Assembly (NCBI GenBank): GCA_903918555.1
Contig: CAIXEV010000370.1
Span: 1 to 5,229 of the forward strand
Origin: an uncultured bacterium
GTDB taxonomy: Bacteria > Planctomycetota > Phycisphaerae > Phycisphaerales > SM1A02
Reading direction: 5' to 3'
Length of the DNA: 5,229 bases
Part shown: in pieces, positions 4,644 to 5,229 of the stretch
Layout of the letters: each line of letters opens with the position of its first letter
Numbering within the stretch: the first letter of the stretch is position 1
Made by a program: the position numbers and the translations under genes
The notes under the pieces: generated by a model
Told to the model about the DNA's origin: nothing
Seen by the model: only the letters and a program-made list of their open reading frames with translations
Databases searched by the model: none

Positions 4644-5229
4644 AGAAGCGCCCCCTCATCGGCATCACCGCGGATCTCGTCGGCGACTATGCGCGCAACC
4701 GCCGAACCTACATCGACATGGTCGCGGCCGCGGGCGGCGTTCCCGTGCTCTTGCCGACGATCGCCGCGTTGCGCGAGGAAATGCTCGACCGCGTCGACGG
4801 CGTCGTCATCACCGGCGGCGACGACATCGATGTCTCGAAGTTCGGCATCGCGCTGCACCCGAAGGCGGAGTGCATGGCGGCCGAGCGCCAGGAGGCGGAG
4901 TTCGCGCTGCTCCGCGCGCTCGACGCGCGCCCCGACAAGCCCGTGCTCGGCATCTGCCTCGGCATGCAGATGATGGGCGTCCACCGCGGAAACCCGCTCA
5001 TCCAGCATCTCGGCGATGTGCTGCCCGACGCAGACCGCCACCGCAACGACGCGATCCACCCGGTCGAGGCCGAGCGCGGCTCGCTCCTCAAGTCGGGCGC
5101 CGTGCGCTCCTGGCACCACCAGGCCATCTCCGAGGCGAAGGGCTTCGACATCATCGCGCGGTCGGACGACGGCGTGATCGAGGGCATCATCGACCCGAAG
5201 CGCCGCTTCTATCTCGGCGTCCAGTGGCA
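4640..5229 (+). CDS. Class I glutamine amidotransferase-like hydrolase, peptidase C26 / gamma-glutamyl-GABA hydrolase type (3' end outside window)
   Basis: The first 196 residues of a class I glutamine amidotransferase-fold enzyme. The N-terminus KRPLIGITAD and YIDMVAAAGGVPVLLP (24-39), then VVITGGDDIDVSKFG (55-69), follow the pattern of gamma-glutamyl hydrolases such as PuuD, which cleave gamma-glutamyl amide bonds. The nucleophile is Cys106 in GICLGMQMMGVHRG, followed by SWHHQAIS (157-164). The sequence breaks off after GVQW; the final two bases (ca) would begin the His of the GVQWHPE motif, whose His and Glu complete the catalytic triad, so activity cannot be confirmed here. The fold appears free-standing with no fused synthetase domain at the N-terminus. 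Its ATGA overlap with the TatD-like gene indicates co-translation and a shared pathway, possibly removal of a gamma-glutamyl group from an intermediate (inference). Confidence 0.87.
   Translation, partial: MKKRPLIGITADLVGDYARNRRTYIDMVAAAGGVPVLLPTIAALREEMLDRVDGVVITGGDDIDVSKFGIALHPKAECMAAERQEAEFALLRALDARPDKPVLGICLGMQMMGVHRGNPLIQHLGDVLPDADRHRNDAIHPVEAERGSLLKSGAVRSWHHQAISEAKGFDIIARSDDGVIEGIIDPKRRFYLGVQW

Noticed and set aside
1..5229. CRISPR arrays, tRNA/rRNA genes, insertion sequences, attachment sites or replication origins
   Set aside because: No spaced repeats, cloverleaf, transposase, flanking inverted repeats or origin-like AT-rich iterons were seen anywhere in the window.

Overview
This is a high-GC (about 70% in most genes) bacterial window with dense coding and very short intergenic gaps. 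The first gene encodes a signal-peptide-bearing Deg-type protease, so an organism with a periplasm is likely. The combination of a Deg protease, an EboD-type cyclase, an EboB-type TatD hydrolase and a small unknown helical protein would fit a Planctomycetota-like bacterium. That assignment is inference from protein flavour only and is weak.

Layout. Positions 1-1551 (+) hold a HtrA/Deg serine protease with two PDZ domains, cut at its 5' end by the window edge, with an in-frame 15-bp tandem repeat in the second PDZ domain. Positions 1552-1733 hold one plain hairpin, a convincing rho-independent terminator (1623-1667) and probably the promoter of the next gene. Positions 1734-2897 (+) encode an EboD-type sugar phosphate cyclase of the 3-dehydroquinate synthase superfamily. 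Positions 2903-3515 (-) are a convergent, lower-GC two-gene unit: a 67-aa small protein followed by an overlapping MNT-fold nucleotidyltransferase, resembling a toxin-antitoxin-like pair. Positions 3538-5229 (+) are a translationally linked operon: a 101-aa protein of unknown function, an EboB-type TatD metal hydrolase, and a class I glutamine amidotransferase-like (peptidase C26) hydrolase truncated by the window end.

How the genes may work together. EboD and EboB are members of the 'ebo' gene cluster, linked elsewhere to making or moving a secondary metabolite whose chemistry is unsettled. Here they lie within 1 kb of each other but are separated by the reverse-strand nucleotidyltransferase pair. 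The usual partners (EboA, the UbiA-type prenyltransferase EboC, the TIM-barrel EboE and the phosphodiesterase EboF) are not in the window. The C26-type amidase and the 101-aa protein are tightly coupled to EboB and may be lineage-specific additions.

The most striking non-coding feature is at 3522-3531. Two divergent -10 elements share one TA dinucleotide, and each sits exactly 6 nt from its own ATG. This predicts a bidirectional promoter giving leaderless mRNAs in both directions, tying the nucleotidyltransferase pair to the EboB operon.
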